Source: SKKC01 sp046542845 (GTDB lineage Bacteria; Spirochaetota; Spirochaetia; DSM-27196; SKKC01). Taken from it: a stretch of DNA of 64,000 bases. The position numbers and the translations under genes are program-made. The notes beneath the pieces are model-generated. The model searched no databases. It saw nothing but the letters and a program-made list of their open reading frames with translations, and was not told the DNA's origin. The stretch is taken from contig JBKHAN010000011.1 of the NCBI GenBank assembly GCA_046542845.1, positions 1 to 64,000 of the forward strand, in the 5' to 3' direction. How positions within the stretch are numbered: the first letter of the stretch is position 1; each line of letters opens with the position of its first letter. This document shows, piece by piece, positions 26,810-36,094 of this stretch.

Positions 26810-28069
26810 ATGGCAGAGCACATACACGAGGGCACCTACGACGGTGCGTACGTCACGGACACGAAAATCGCTCATTGTTACGCCGCACGAACGATGGTTC
26901 TCAAGAGCGGGCGCGGTGCGACGGTCCGTGACCGCGCCGGACGCCGCTACATTGATTTTACCGCGGGCATAGCCGTGAACATCCTCGGACACGGTCGCCG
27001 CGATCTTGCGCGTGTAGCGGCGCGCGAGATGCGTCGTCGGATACACGTCTCGAATCTGTTTGCGAGCACACCGACTCTTGAGCTTGCGGCGCGGCTGACC
27101 GCTTCGGGTCCGTTCGCCGCGTGTTTTTTTGGAAACAGCGGGACCGAAGCCAACGAGGCAGCAATCAAGTTCGCGCGGCTGTACGCACACCGTACTCGAG
27201 GCGCGGGACACCACCAGATTGTTTCGTTTACGGATGGTTTTCACGGAAGGACCATGGGAGCGCTGTCCACCACGCACAAGGCTGCGTACCGGGAGCCCTT
27301 TGAACCGCTGATCGGCGGGATTCGCTACCTCCCCTTCAACGACGTCGCGGCGCTGGACGAGCTCGATGAGCGGACGGCGGGTGTGATCGTCGAGCCGATA
27401 CAGGGTGAAGGCGGTCTGTCGGTCGTGAGTCAGGAGTTCGCGGCTGCGCTTAACGAAAAATGCCGCGAACACGACATTATCCTTGTTGCGGACGAGGTAC
27501 AAAGCGGAATGGGGCGCACCGGACGCCTGTACGGCTCGAACTCGGTTGGACTCGCACCCGATATCGTTACGCTGTCCAAACCTCTCGCGGGGGGACTGCC
27601 GCTGTCCGCGACCTTGATACCGGAACGCGTCAACGCTCTGCTTTCTCCCGGCGACCATGGTTCGACTTTCGGAGGCAACCCCGTCGCGTGCGCGGTCGCG
27701 CTTCGGGTGTGGCACGAGCTGACGCGCGCCGGCTTTCTCGAGCGCGTCACCGAGGCGGGCGAGCAGATCGCCGAGCACCTGCAGGGTATGGCATCCCGGT
27801 CGGCCATCCTCGGAAGCCCCCGGGGTCTCGGCCTGCTTCGCGGAATACCCGTAGAGACAGACGGTGAGCCGGCGCCGGTTCTCCTCGGAAAGATCATGGA
27901 GCAGGCACGAATCAACCGCCTGCTTATTCTCAGAAGCGGGGTCAACATGATTCGTCTTGCGCCACCGCTTAATATTCGCGACCGCGAACTGAAAGAAGGA
28001 CTCGCTCGTCTTGAACGGGCGGTACAACACGTTGAATCAGATTACCAGAAGGAGACAGAGACAGTATGA
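26810..28069 (+). CDS. argD: acetylornithine / acetyl-lysine aminotransferase
   Basis: PLP-dependent class III aminotransferase converting N-acetylglutamate semialdehyde to N-acetylornithine. FGNSGTEANEAAIKFAR, the aspartate in LVADEVQSGMGRTGR and the Schiff-base lysine in TLSKPLAGGLPLS are all there. 419 residues, slightly long at the N-terminus. It follows argB by two bases and overlaps argG by four. Dual use in lysine synthesis is possible for the family. Confidence 0.94.
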   Translation: MAEHIHEGTYDGAYVTDTKIAHCYAARTMVLKSGRGATVRDRAGRRYIDFTAGIAVNILGHGRRDLARVAAREMRRRIHVSNLFASTPTLELAARLTASGPFAACFFGNSGTEANEAAIKFARLYAHRTRGAGHHQIVSFTDGFHGRTMGALSTTHKAAYREPFEPLIGGIRYLPFNDVAALDELDERTAGVIVEPIQGEGGLSVVSQEFAAALNEKCREHDIILVADEVQSGMGRTGRLYGSNSVGLAPDIVTLSKPLAGGLPLSATLIPERVNALLSPGDHGSTFGGNPVACAVALRVWHELTRAGFLERVTEAGEQIAEHLQGMASRSAILGSPRGLGLLRGIPVETDGEPAPVLLGKIMEQARINRLLILRSGVNMIRLAPPLNIRDRELKEGLARLERAVQHVESDYQKETETV

Positions 28070-29370
28070 GTGAACACACGGAACCGAAAACCGGCAAAAA
28101 TGGACGCGAAATCCGCAAGATTGTCCTCGCCTACTCGGGCGGGCTCGATACCAGCATCATTATACCCTGGTTGAAAGAGCACTACCCCGGCGCGGAGGTC
28201 GTCTGTGTCTGCACGAACGTCGGCCAGGCCGAGGACTGGGAGGGCATGGAGAAAAAGGCCATAGCGAGCGGCGCGAGCAAGCTGTATACGCTGGATGTGC
28301 AGGAAGAGTTCGTCGAAGACTACCTGTGGCCCATGCTGCGCGCCGGCGCGATTTATGAAGGGAAATATCTGCTCGGCACGAGCATTGCCCGCCCGCTCCA
28401 GGCAAAAAAACAGGTCGAGATTGCACTGAAGGAGAATGCGGATGCAGTTGCCCACGGCTGCACCGGGAAAGGAAACGATCAGGTGCGCTTCGAGCTGACC
28501 TACAAAGCGCTTGCACCACACCTGGAGGTGATCGCTCCGTGGCGTCTCTGGCACATCCGCAGCCGGGAACAGGCCATAGACTACGCAAAAGAGCACGGCG
28601 TACCCATTGGCGACATAAGCAAGAAGAACATATACAGCCGCGACTGGAATGTCTGGCACATGAGCCACGAAGGCGGCGAGCTTGAGGACACCTGGGTCCG
28701 TCCCCTGGCGGAGATGTACCAGCTGACGACCGATCCGCGCAAGGCCCCCGACGAGGAGCAGGAGGTCGTGATCGATTTTGAGCACGGTTTGCCCGTTACC
28801 GTCGACGGCATCAGCATGAAACCCATAGAGATGCTGAACCACCTCAACGCGATAGGCGCACGCCACGGTGTCGGGCGCGCCGACCTGGTCGAGACGCGCC
28901 TGGTCGGCATGAAAAGTCGGGGCGTGTACGAGACACCCGGCGGAACCATACTCTACACCGCCCTGCGTGAACTCGAAATGATTACCCTCGACTTCGATAC
29001 ACTCGCGATGAAAAACGAGCTCGCGCTCAAGTACGCCGACCTCGTGTACGCCGGTAAGTGGTTCACCCACTTCAGACACAGTATCGACGCGTATATGAAG
29101 ACGGCCTCGGAATACGTAACAGGCAGTGTCCGCCTTGTTCTGTACAAGGGCAACGTGATGATCGGTGGACGCAAGAGCCCCTACAGCCTCTATCTCGAAG
29201 ACCTCGCGAGCTTCGGCGAAAGCGCTTATGACCACTCCGATGCAACCGGATTCATCAATCTCTACGGACTTTCGACCGGTGTGGCCGCGATCGTTCACGA
29301 CAAGAAGTTGAAGGCGGATGCCGGGCCGGCAGTGGAAATGCGAGCCATGGCAGGATTCAACGAAAAGTAA
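28066..29370 (+). CDS. argG: argininosuccinate synthase
   Basis: Joins citrulline and aspartate using ATP. The PP-loop AYSGGLDTS and the conserved GCTGKGNDQVRFE are present; 434 residues is within the family range. It overlaps argD as ATGA and ends the arg cluster. argF, argH and the acetyl-cycling gene argJ are not in this window. Confidence 0.96.
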   Translation: MSEHTEPKTGKNGREIRKIVLAYSGGLDTSIIIPWLKEHYPGAEVVCVCTNVGQAEDWEGMEKKAIASGASKLYTLDVQEEFVEDYLWPMLRAGAIYEGKYLLGTSIARPLQAKKQVEIALKENADAVAHGCTGKGNDQVRFELTYKALAPHLEVIAPWRLWHIRSREQAIDYAKEHGVPIGDISKKNIYSRDWNVWHMSHEGGELEDTWVRPLAEMYQLTTDPRKAPDEEQEVVIDFEHGLPVTVDGISMKPIEMLNHLNAIGARHGVGRADLVETRLVGMKSRGVYETPGGTILYTALRELEMITLDFDTLAMKNELALKYADLVYAGKWFTHFRHSIDAYMKTASEYVTGSVRLVLYKGNVMIGGRKSPYSLYLEDLASFGESAYDHSDATGFINLYGLSTGVAAIVHDKKLKADAGPAVEMRAMAGFNEK

Positions 29371-29380
29371 TGCCATGCGT

Positions 29381-29411
29381 CCCATAGTCTCGGACCAATC
29401 GAGGCTATGGG
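29381..29411 (+). terminator. Hairpin after argG
   Basis: CCCATAGTCTCG (29381-29392) and CGAGGCTATGGG (29400-29411) pair over 12 positions with one G-U, with a seven-base loop. It lies just after the argG stop. The following CTTGACC is not a U-run, so termination would be inefficient or factor-dependent. Confidence 0.5.
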
Positions 29412-29476
29412 CTTGACCTCGGGCGGGTCAGCCTTGCACTGTACAGTTTTGCATGCTTTTAAAACGGAGAGATACA

Positions 29477-31069
29477 GTGACTGACCCACGAACCGGAAAG
29501 AACCTCATCGAATGCGCCGCATTCGAACACCTGAACAGAAACAAGCCCGCCGAAATCAGACAGGAGCTGACCGCCGAACGGGTTGCATCGTACGATGTCG
29601 ACGCCGGGGGCGGTCTGCGCTTCAATTACGCCGCGTCTGCGGTAGACGATTCGGTCATGAGCGACCTCGAGGCGCTGTGCACCGAACAGAAGCTCCTCGA
29701 GCAGTACCAGACCCTGTACGAAGGCGGCATAATGAACGTCGGTGAGGAGCGACTCGTGCTGCACCACCTGCTTCGAGGTCGACTCGGGTCATCGGTGTCG
29801 GTCGACGGCAGCGATATCGGCGCATTCTACCGCGAGCAGACCGAGCGGGTGGCAGCCTTCGCCCGGGCCGTACACGCGGGAGAAATCCTCGGCTCGACCG
29901 GCAAACAGTTCCGCACGGTTGTCCAGATCGGCATAGGCGGTTCCGACCTCGGACCTCGGGCGCTCGCCATAGCGCTGAGCGGGTACGCAGCCACCCGTCA
30001 TGGCCACCCGAGGATGCACGCGGAGTTTATCAGCAATGTCGACCCGGACGATGCAGCGTCGGTACTCCAGAATTTTGACCCGGAGACGACCCTCTTTGTC
30101 CTCGTGTCGAAAAGCGGGACCACCCAGGAAACCCTGTCAAACGAGCTGTTCGCGATTGAGCTCATGGAACGCTACGAAATTTCAGGACTCGCCCCGCGCA
30201 AGCACATGGTCGCGGTTACAAGCAGAACCAGCCCGCTCGCGCAATCATCCGAATACCTCGATGCTTTTTTCATAGATGACTACATAGGCGGTCGCTACTC
30301 CGGCACGAGTCCCGTTGGGGGCGTCATTTTAAGCCTTGCCTTCGGCCCTGAAATTTTTGAAGAGCTCCTCTCGGGTGCTCACGAAGCGGATTCTGCGGCA
30401 ACGCGACCCTTCGCGGAAAATGCGGCCATGATCGACGCGGCCATTGGCGTCTATAACCGGAATGTACTCGGTTTTCCGACCACCGCGGTGCTCCCCTACT
30501 CGAACGCGCTCATGCGCTTTCCGGCGCACCTGCAGCAGCTCGATATGGAGAGCAACGGAAAACGGGTCAACCGGCGCGGAGAGCCGCTCTCCTACGCGAC
30601 CGGGCCCGTAGTCTTCGGGGAACCCGGGACGAACGGGCAGCACAGCTTTTATCAGCTTTTGCACCAGGGAACCGATATCGTACCGATGCAGTTCATAGGG
30701 TTCAGGGAAAGTCAGCGTAACGATGACATTACCGTCGACGGATCCACGAGCCAGACCAAACTGAACGCAAATCTCGCTGCCCAGATCGGTGCGTTTGCGT
30801 TCGGACAGGACCATGAGAATCAGAACAAGGCCTTTCCCGGAAACCGTCCTTCGAGTCTTCTCTACGGCAAACAGCTGACGCCGCGGGCGCTCGGGGCACT
30901 GCTGGCACACTACGAAAACAAGATCATGTTTCAGGGATTTCTCTGGAACATCAACAGCTTCGATCAGGAAGGGGTTCAGCTCGGAAAGGTGCTTACGAAG
31001 AGCATACTCTCCGGCGATTCGCTGAACCCGGCGATGGAGGCCTACACGAAGCTTCTCGGCGTGCGGTAG
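29477..31069 (+). CDS. pgi: glucose-6-phosphate isomerase
   Basis: Interconverts glucose 6-phosphate and fructose 6-phosphate in glycolysis. The signatures VQIGIGGSDLGPRAL, VSKSGTTQETLSNE, and GGRYSGTSPVGG are intact, and the lysine is near NSFDQEGVQLGK. 530 residues from the GTG at 29477, which has GGAGAG five bases before it; an ATG at 29453 in the same frame lacks a ribosome site. Converges with the ParA-like gene. Confidence 0.95.
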   Translation: MTDPRTGKNLIECAAFEHLNRNKPAEIRQELTAERVASYDVDAGGGLRFNYAASAVDDSVMSDLEALCTEQKLLEQYQTLYEGGIMNVGEERLVLHHLLRGRLGSSVSVDGSDIGAFYREQTERVAAFARAVHAGEILGSTGKQFRTVVQIGIGGSDLGPRALAIALSGYAATRHGHPRMHAEFISNVDPDDAASVLQNFDPETTLFVLVSKSGTTQETLSNELFAIELMERYEISGLAPRKHMVAVTSRTSPLAQSSEYLDAFFIDDYIGGRYSGTSPVGGVILSLAFGPEIFEELLSGAHEADSAATRPFAENAAMIDAAIGVYNRNVLGFPTTAVLPYSNALMRFPAHLQQLDMESNGKRVNRRGEPLSYATGPVVFGEPGTNGQHSFYQLLHQGTDIVPMQFIGFRESQRNDDITVDGSTSQTKLNANLAAQIGAFAFGQDHENQNKAFPGNRPSSLLYGKQLTPRALGALLAHYENKIMFQGFLWNINSFDQEGVQLGKVLTKSILSGDSLNPAMEAYTKLLGVR

Positions 31070-31081
31070 GGCCCGGCGCGG

Positions 31082-31100
31082 AGCCGGCTGCGGGCCGGCT
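31082..31100. terminator. Hairpin between convergent pgi and ParA-like genes
   Basis: AGCCGGC (31082-31088) and GCCGGCT (31094-31100) form a seven-base stem between two converging genes. There is no U-run on either strand, so it may be a weak bidirectional terminator. Confidence 0.4.
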
Positions 31101-31108
31101 TCGCCGCG

Positions 31109-32863
31109 TCAGGCGTCGCTCGCGACCGTGTCTACGGAAATTCCGTGCATGCGGGCGAGCTCGTCAGCCCCCGCGGCGAATGCGCGGGAGGCTTCGCGAT
31201 ACCTGAAGCCGGTTATGATGCCGAGACCGCTGAACAACGCATCGTGAAGCGCGTTACTGAACAGCGTGAGGTAGGCTCTGCGTTCGACGGAACCCGTGGC
31301 GTTCCGGATCAGTAAGGACGATGCGTTGAGCGCCTTCGCGAAGGACGCGACCTGACGCGTCAGAACCGGGTACAGCGTCCGCAGAAGATCAACGTACACG
31401 CTGCGGTAAGCGTTGTCTCCTGCGACCAGATAGGAAATCTGTACGAAACGATCCCGCTCCTGCACCTTCTTTCGCGACGACCCGCCTGACCCTGCGCTGC
31501 GTTCACGCAGCGGTATGGAATCCCTGACCCGTGCGGCTACCGCATCGTTCTTCAGAATCTTGTACATGGAAAGATAAAACAGCATGACCTGAGCATTCCG
31601 GAGCTCGGCAGCTGCGGTCATCCCGGCGCATGAGCCAAGAAGCGTTCGCGCTGCACCTTCGGCCTGCGTGAGCGTTCGCTCGAGATTCTCCCTCGAGACC
31701 GTAGCGAAACCGCGGGCGTGTGCGCTCTGGGCTTCAACGGCCGCCTCGATGTGACGGACAGCCTGTCGGGCCGTCTGCCACAGGGAGTCAGCTCTGACGG
31801 TCTCGATTGCTGTACGGACATCCGCGCGCTTCTCGAGCCCAAGAAGCGAAAACTCGGGGTATTCACGCACGATGCGCGACAACCCCGCGACCCGTGCTCC
31901 CACATGGGAGCCAAGGGTATCCACGGCCAGAAGCTCGACTTCGGTTACCAGTTCATCGATATCCTCGCTCAGAGCGTGCGGACGACCGAGCACTGCCCGG
32001 GTGAAGCGCCCGAGCGCCTGGCTCATCGCAGAGGACGCGAGCAGACGTCCCGCAATTTCGTCTGAAAGCTGCATGGCGAGCGAATACAGACTGCGCAGCA
32101 TGATCGTCAGCGCGTCGGGGAGGCCCGTTTGCAGCATGTTCAGCGCGGGGTCCTCGGGGACAAAGGCAATGTCGCTGATGCGCGCACGCTCACTCGCCGA
32201 AATCCTGAGATCTTCGGTTGTGTTGCGGTTGTAGTTGGCGACAAGATCCCGAGGATTAAAGCCGTCGGGCCCCTGCAGCCGAAAGCGGTTGTGCCATATA
32301 TGTACATCTCGCGTCGGCTTTCGATGCAACACTTCACGAAGATACCCGCCACCGGAGGCGTGTGCGGTCGGTTCGGGGTTGGTGACCAGCAGTACCGAGT
32401 CGGCAAGGTCAAGGAATCGGATGTTGGTCGCCTCCTCGACACCCGCCGGCAGGTCCAGGATAATGACCCGATATTCCTTGCGAAGCGCATGGCCCTGCTT
32501 CCCGGACAGCAGCGAAAACAGAGCATCGGAGTCCTCGACACCACGCTTCGCCTGATGGAACAGGATGTCCAGCCGGTCGAAGGGGCTGATCCGGTAGTCG
32601 TTCAGGTCAGCGTCGGCGCGCACCTCGCGTGTTTCCAGGCTGTGCTCGGGGCGGCTGAGGTCGAGAAAGGCCGTTACGTCGGACAGTGGATCGAGATCGA
32701 CCAGTACGGTCGATACACCGTGACGCGCGTAATACAGGGCCAGATTTACCGCAGTTGTGGTCTTTCCCACCCCGCCCTTTCCGGACGTGATCGCGATACA
32801 ACAGCCTGTTTCATGGGTCCTGCGGTCCTTGTTCGAAGCTTCCACAGTGTGCGAGCATAGCAT
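31109..32863 (-). CDS. ParA/MinD-type P-loop ATPase with long helical C-terminal extension
   Basis: 584 residues from the ATG at 32863. The first 250 residues form a MinD/ParA-like ATPase: deviant Walker A SGKGGVGKTTTAVNLA, switch I aspartates in VLVDLDPLSDVTAFL, and Walker B region VIILDLPAGVEEATN. About 330 further residues are helical with no domain I recognise. FleN/MinD proteins are 270-300 residues, so this is a fusion or a distinct spirochaete family. The amphipathic membrane-targeting end of MinD is not visible. Cell positioning, flagellar number or polar localisation are typical jobs of the superfamily, but none can be assigned here. Divergent from an alpha/beta-hydrolase gene. Confidence 0.75.
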   Translation of the reverse strand: MLCSHTVEASNKDRRTHETGCCIAITSGKGGVGKTTTAVNLALYYARHGVSTVLVDLDPLSDVTAFLDLSRPEHSLETREVRADADLNDYRISPFDRLDILFHQAKRGVEDSDALFSLLSGKQGHALRKEYRVIILDLPAGVEEATNIRFLDLADSVLLVTNPEPTAHASGGGYLREVLHRKPTRDVHIWHNRFRLQGPDGFNPRDLVANYNRNTTEDLRISASERARISDIAFVPEDPALNMLQTGLPDALTIMLRSLYSLAMQLSDEIAGRLLASSAMSQALGRFTRAVLGRPHALSEDIDELVTEVELLAVDTLGSHVGARVAGLSRIVREYPEFSLLGLEKRADVRTAIETVRADSLWQTARQAVRHIEAAVEAQSAHARGFATVSRENLERTLTQAEGAARTLLGSCAGMTAAAELRNAQVMLFYLSMYKILKNDAVAARVRDSIPLRERSAGSGGSSRKKVQERDRFVQISYLVAGDNAYRSVYVDLLRTLYPVLTRQVASFAKALNASSLLIRNATGSVERRAYLTLFSNALHDALFSGLGIITGFRYREASRAFAAGADELARMHGISVDTVASDA

Positions 32864-32893
32864 GCGGACCCCGACTCTGCTATAGTGCAGACG

Positions 32894-33607
32894 ATGAATG
32901 CGAAAACCATCATCTGCCTTCACGGCTACGGGGTACGCAGTTTTTTCTGGGAACCGATCCTTCCGGAACTCCGCGATATGTTTCCCGATGTCATAACCCC
33001 CGACCTCCAGATGAAGACCATAGACACGCTGCTCGCAACGACCTGCACCGCGATACAGGAGAAAGCCAGACTCGACGGTGTTCCGCTGGTTCTCCTGGGG
33101 CACAGTCTCGGCGGAATCGTCGCCGCGCTCTGCGCGCAGGAACTCGGCCCGTCCATCGTAGGGAGCGTTATCATTATTGCGTCGCCCTACGGAACCCGTG
33201 AAACGGTCCCCGGACCGTTCGCGCGCTTTCTCCTGGCAACAGGGCTCATTCCCGACGCCCTCGTACGTCCGCGATTTTTTTCACCCGCGACACCTGTTGC
33301 CGATCAGAAGTATGTTTTCGCGCAAGCCGTACCGGAATCATCGGCCATGCGACAGACGATACTCCAGCGGAAATGGTTCCACACCGACGCGTTTGGACAG
33401 CCGCTCCGTCAGCCGGCGCTCGTGATCGCCAGCACCGAAGACCGGATTGTTCCGTCGGCCGAGAGCCGGCAGTTCGCCGAGGTACTCGGGGCCACGTACA
33501 CGGAGTTTGACGCCCGCCATAACGTCGGACACGACGATTTTGTGTGGGCTCCGGATATCGCCGCCCAGGTCATGCAGCACATACAGAGCTTTCTCGGGGT
33601 CCGATAG
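32894..33607 (+). CDS. alpha/beta-hydrolase, unknown substrate
   Basis: 237-residue alpha/beta-hydrolase with the oxyanion region CLHGYGVRSFFWEPIL, nucleophile elbow GHSLGGI, acid in STEDRIVPS and histidine in HNVGHDDFVW. It has no signal peptide. The ATG at 32894 has a TATAGT (32881-32886) only seven bases before it and no ribosome site, so the message may be leaderless. A small membrane protein follows three bases after its stop, probably in the same transcript. Confidence 0.78.
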   Translation: MNAKTIICLHGYGVRSFFWEPILPELRDMFPDVITPDLQMKTIDTLLATTCTAIQEKARLDGVPLVLLGHSLGGIVAALCAQELGPSIVGSVIIIASPYGTRETVPGPFARFLLATGLIPDALVRPRFFSPATPVADQKYVFAQAVPESSAMRQTILQRKWFHTDAFGQPLRQPALVIASTEDRIVPSAESRQFAEVLGATYTEFDARHNVGHDDFVWAPDIAAQVMQHIQSFLGVR

Positions 33608-33610
33608 TAC

Positions 33611-34006
33611 ATGCGACTCTCATCACACACGCAACTGGCACGCCTTACCCTTCCCCGCACCCTGAAGATCTGCCTTGCTGTCGCGGGAAGCACGGAGCTT
33701 GCGGCGGCAATGGTTCTGGTCAGCCATCCCGCCTCCGCCTACGGTTTACGATTGTTCGCGGGGATGCTTGGAGCGCTCGGGATTCACAGCCTTGTCTCGC
33801 TGCATCAGACGCCGTACAGCATGCGAACGCTGCTGAATCTGCGTATCCTGACCGCGTGTGCCGTATGCCTCGCGACCGGGGTAGAGGTCGTGCTTCGCTG
33901 GCGGGGCGTGAACGGCATTCTGATGGCGGGGCTCAGCGCATACGGGGCGGTGAGCATTCCCCTGTGGCTCTACTGGCGGGTGCGGGTGGGGCGATTGCCC
34001 CAGTGA
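33611..34006 (+). CDS. small hypothetical membrane protein
   Basis: 131 residues with three or four hydrophobic segments (around ICLAVAGSTELAAAMVLV, LRLFAGMLGALGIHSLV, ILTACAVCLATGVEVVL and LMAGLSAYGAVSIPLWLYW) and arginine-rich ends. I do not recognise a family. It begins three bases after the hydrolase stop, which supports co-expression. Its last 37 bases overlap the 3' end of the convergent lipase gene. Confidence 0.6.
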   Translation: MRLSSHTQLARLTLPRTLKICLAVAGSTELAAAMVLVSHPASAYGLRLFAGMLGALGIHSLVSLHQTPYSMRTLLNLRILTACAVCLATGVEVVLRWRGVNGILMAGLSAYGAVSIPLWLYWRVRVGRLPQ

Positions 34007-34935
34007 CCCTGCGAACCGAGCCAGGCCGAGATCGTTCGAAAAACATCGGTCCTGTCGAACTCTTTCAGTATTTCGTGCCGATCGTCGGGAAAGATGCTGA
34101 CCGTGACGGTGCAGGCGGTATGTCGGCGAAGCAGGGCGGCCACCCGGTTCACCCCGGCGCCGAAGAGCCCAACCGGGTCCCTGCCCCCCGACACAAGCAG
34201 CACGGAAACCGAGTCGTGGACGGTACGCAGTCGTCGGGGGGAGTTCACCTCGATGAGGCCACCAATCATGTCCCGAAAAAACGCCCGGCAGGGCACAAAT
34301 CCGCACGCCGGGTCGGCTACGTACGCGTCGACTTCGTCCTCGTCGCGGCTCAGCCAGTCGTACGACGTGCGGTTCGGCGCAAATGCGCGGTTGAAACCGC
34401 TCGATGTCAGTGCAGAAAGCAGGGGGCTGCGGACCCCCGCCCCGCGACCCATAGACAGCAGCCGGGCGAGCATCCGGCCTGTACGCCCCGCGATACCAGG
34501 GTGCGGCGCCGTTCCGCACAACACATATCCGGCGTACCTCCCCGCATCGCGGATCATGCAGCTCCGAGCGACAAAACTGCCCATGCTGTGTCCGAACAGG
34601 AATACCGGGACGCGGGGATACCGTTCGTGTATCCAGTCGCGAACACGAAACGCATCGTTCACAACCGCGTCCCATCCGTCTCGGGCGGCAAAGAACCCCG
34701 TCCGTGACTCTTCCGGTTCCGCGCGACCGTGGCCCCGATGATCGTGGGCGACGACCGCGTAGCCCGCTTCGGAGAGGAACGCGGCGAACTCGTGATACCG
34801 GTCCTTATGTTCAGCCATTCCGTGCAGGATCTGGACGACTCCGCGAGGCTCCTCACGGTTTGTCGGAAGCACCCACCCCTGCCTCACCACGCCATCGACC
34901 GGAGAAGACACGCTAAACATCTCGAGACCCATCAT
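33970..34935 (-). CDS. alpha/beta-hydrolase, lysophospholipase / monoacylglycerol lipase type
   Basis: 321-residue serine hydrolase of the Hydrolase_4 family: the signatures ILHGMAEHKDRY, VAHDHRGHG, the elbow FGHSMGSFVARS and the histidine in FPDDRHEIL. Such enzymes release fatty acids from monoacylglycerols or lysophospholipids. The start is ATG at 34935 or 34932, with GAGGGG ahead. Its promoter (TTGTGT, 17 bases, TATAAT) reaches into the beginning of serC, which is transcribed the other way. Confidence 0.85.
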   Translation of the reverse strand: MMGLEMFSVSSPVDGVVRQGWVLPTNREEPRGVVQILHGMAEHKDRYHEFAAFLSEAGYAVVAHDHRGHGRAEPEESRTGFFAARDGWDAVVNDAFRVRDWIHERYPRVPVFLFGHSMGSFVARSCMIRDAGRYAGYVLCGTAPHPGIAGRTGRMLARLLSMGRGAGVRSPLLSALTSSGFNRAFAPNRTSYDWLSRDEDEVDAYVADPACGFVPCRAFFRDMIGGLIEVNSPRRLRTVHDSVSVLLVSGGRDPVGLFGAGVNRVAALLRRHTACTVTVSIFPDDRHEILKEFDRTDVFRTISAWLGSQGHWGNRPTRTRQ

Positions 34936-34966
34936 TCGCCCCTCGCATTTCACGTACAATTGCTGC

Positions 34967-34995
34967 ATTATACATCTCATGATGCGAGCACACAA
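34967..34995 (-). promoter_or_regulatory. Lipase-gene promoter overlapping the divergent serC start
   Basis: On the minus strand TTGTGT (34995-34990) and the consensus TATAAT (34972-34967) are 17 bases apart. The same bases on the plus strand hold TATACA (34969-34974), four to seven bases ahead of the serC start codons. The two promoters therefore overlap. Confidence 0.55.
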
Positions 34996-36064
34996 TTTCT
35001 CCGCGGGTCCGGCGACACTGCCGGAGGACGTCCTGATGCAGGCTGCTGCCGAACTCCCGGAATACCGGGGAACCGGTATGTCGCTCATTGAGTCGAGCCA
35101 TCGAAGCAAGGCCTACGACGAAGTTCACACCCAGACGCTTGAGCGCATAAAACGCATGCTCGGTATCGACGGTACTCACGAAGTACTCCTGCTCGGAGGC
35201 GGTGCGACCATGCAGTTCGGCATGGTTCCCATGAACCTGCTGTCCGAAGGCTCGTTCTGCGATTTTACCGTCAGCGGTGCGTGGGCGGAGAAGGCTGCAG
35301 AGGACGCAGCGAAGATCGGCGAGACGAGAATCGTGTTCAACGGCAGTGATTCCGGATACACGCACCTTCCCAGTCCGTACGAGCTTGAGACGCACCCGGA
35401 CGCGGCGTATCTGCACATCACGAGTAACGAGACCATTAACGGCCTGCAATGGCACGACTTTCCCGATACGAACGGGGTGCCGATCGTCGCCGATATGTCG
35501 AGTGACATCATGAGCCGTCCGCTGCCCATGGAAAAGTTCGGCCTGGTATACGCAGGTGCGCAGAAAAACCTCGGCCCGGCGGGGGTAACGGTGGTCATTA
35601 TCCGCAACGACCTCCTCCAGCGGTGCAACGCGGATCTCCCTGCGTATTTGAGGTACCCCGTGCACGCCACAAAACAGAGCCTGTATAACACCCCCCCGGT
35701 ATTCGCAATCTACCTCATGAACCTCGTCCTTGAGTGGGTGGAATCACAGGGCGGTGTCGAAGCAATGCAGGACGCGAGTCGCGTCAAATCCGATCTGATC
35801 TACTCGATCATAGATGAGTCGGACGGGTTCTACCGCTGCCCGGTGGAAGCTCCCGGTCGCAGCCGTATGAACGTCGTGTTCAACCTCGAAACCCCCGAGC
35901 TCGAAGCCGCCTTTGTGAAGAAATCCGGCGAAGCAGGCATGGTAGGTCTCAAGGGCCATCGCAGCGTCGGGGGCATACGTGCAAGCCTGTACAACGCTCT
36001 GCCCATGGCTGCTGTGAGCGACCTTGCCGGGTTCATGAGAGGTTTTGCCGCAGAGAACGGTTAG
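34979..36064 (+). CDS. serC: phosphoserine aminotransferase
   Basis: PLP enzyme of serine synthesis, converting 3-phosphohydroxypyruvate to phosphoserine. The N-terminal HNFSAGPATLPEDVL, the PLP-lysine region VYAGAQKNLGPAGVTVVIIR and the phosphate-binding LKGHRSVGGIRASLYNA are diagnostic. Two ATGs (34979, 34982) are possible; the second gives 360 residues, as in most SerC. No ribosome site precedes either, and a -10-like TATACA lies only four to seven bases upstream, suggesting a leaderless message. Confidence 0.95.
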   Translation: MMRAHNFSAGPATLPEDVLMQAAAELPEYRGTGMSLIESSHRSKAYDEVHTQTLERIKRMLGIDGTHEVLLLGGGATMQFGMVPMNLLSEGSFCDFTVSGAWAEKAAEDAAKIGETRIVFNGSDSGYTHLPSPYELETHPDAAYLHITSNETINGLQWHDFPDTNGVPIVADMSSDIMSRPLPMEKFGLVYAGAQKNLGPAGVTVVIIRNDLLQRCNADLPAYLRYPVHATKQSLYNTPPVFAIYLMNLVLEWVESQGGVEAMQDASRVKSDLIYSIIDESDGFYRCPVEAPGRSRMNVVFNLETPELEAAFVKKSGEAGMVGLKGHRSVGGIRASLYNALPMAAVSDLAGFMRGFAAENG

Positions 36065-36094
36065 AGAACCGCCGTCGCGCGCTGTGCCGGCGAT

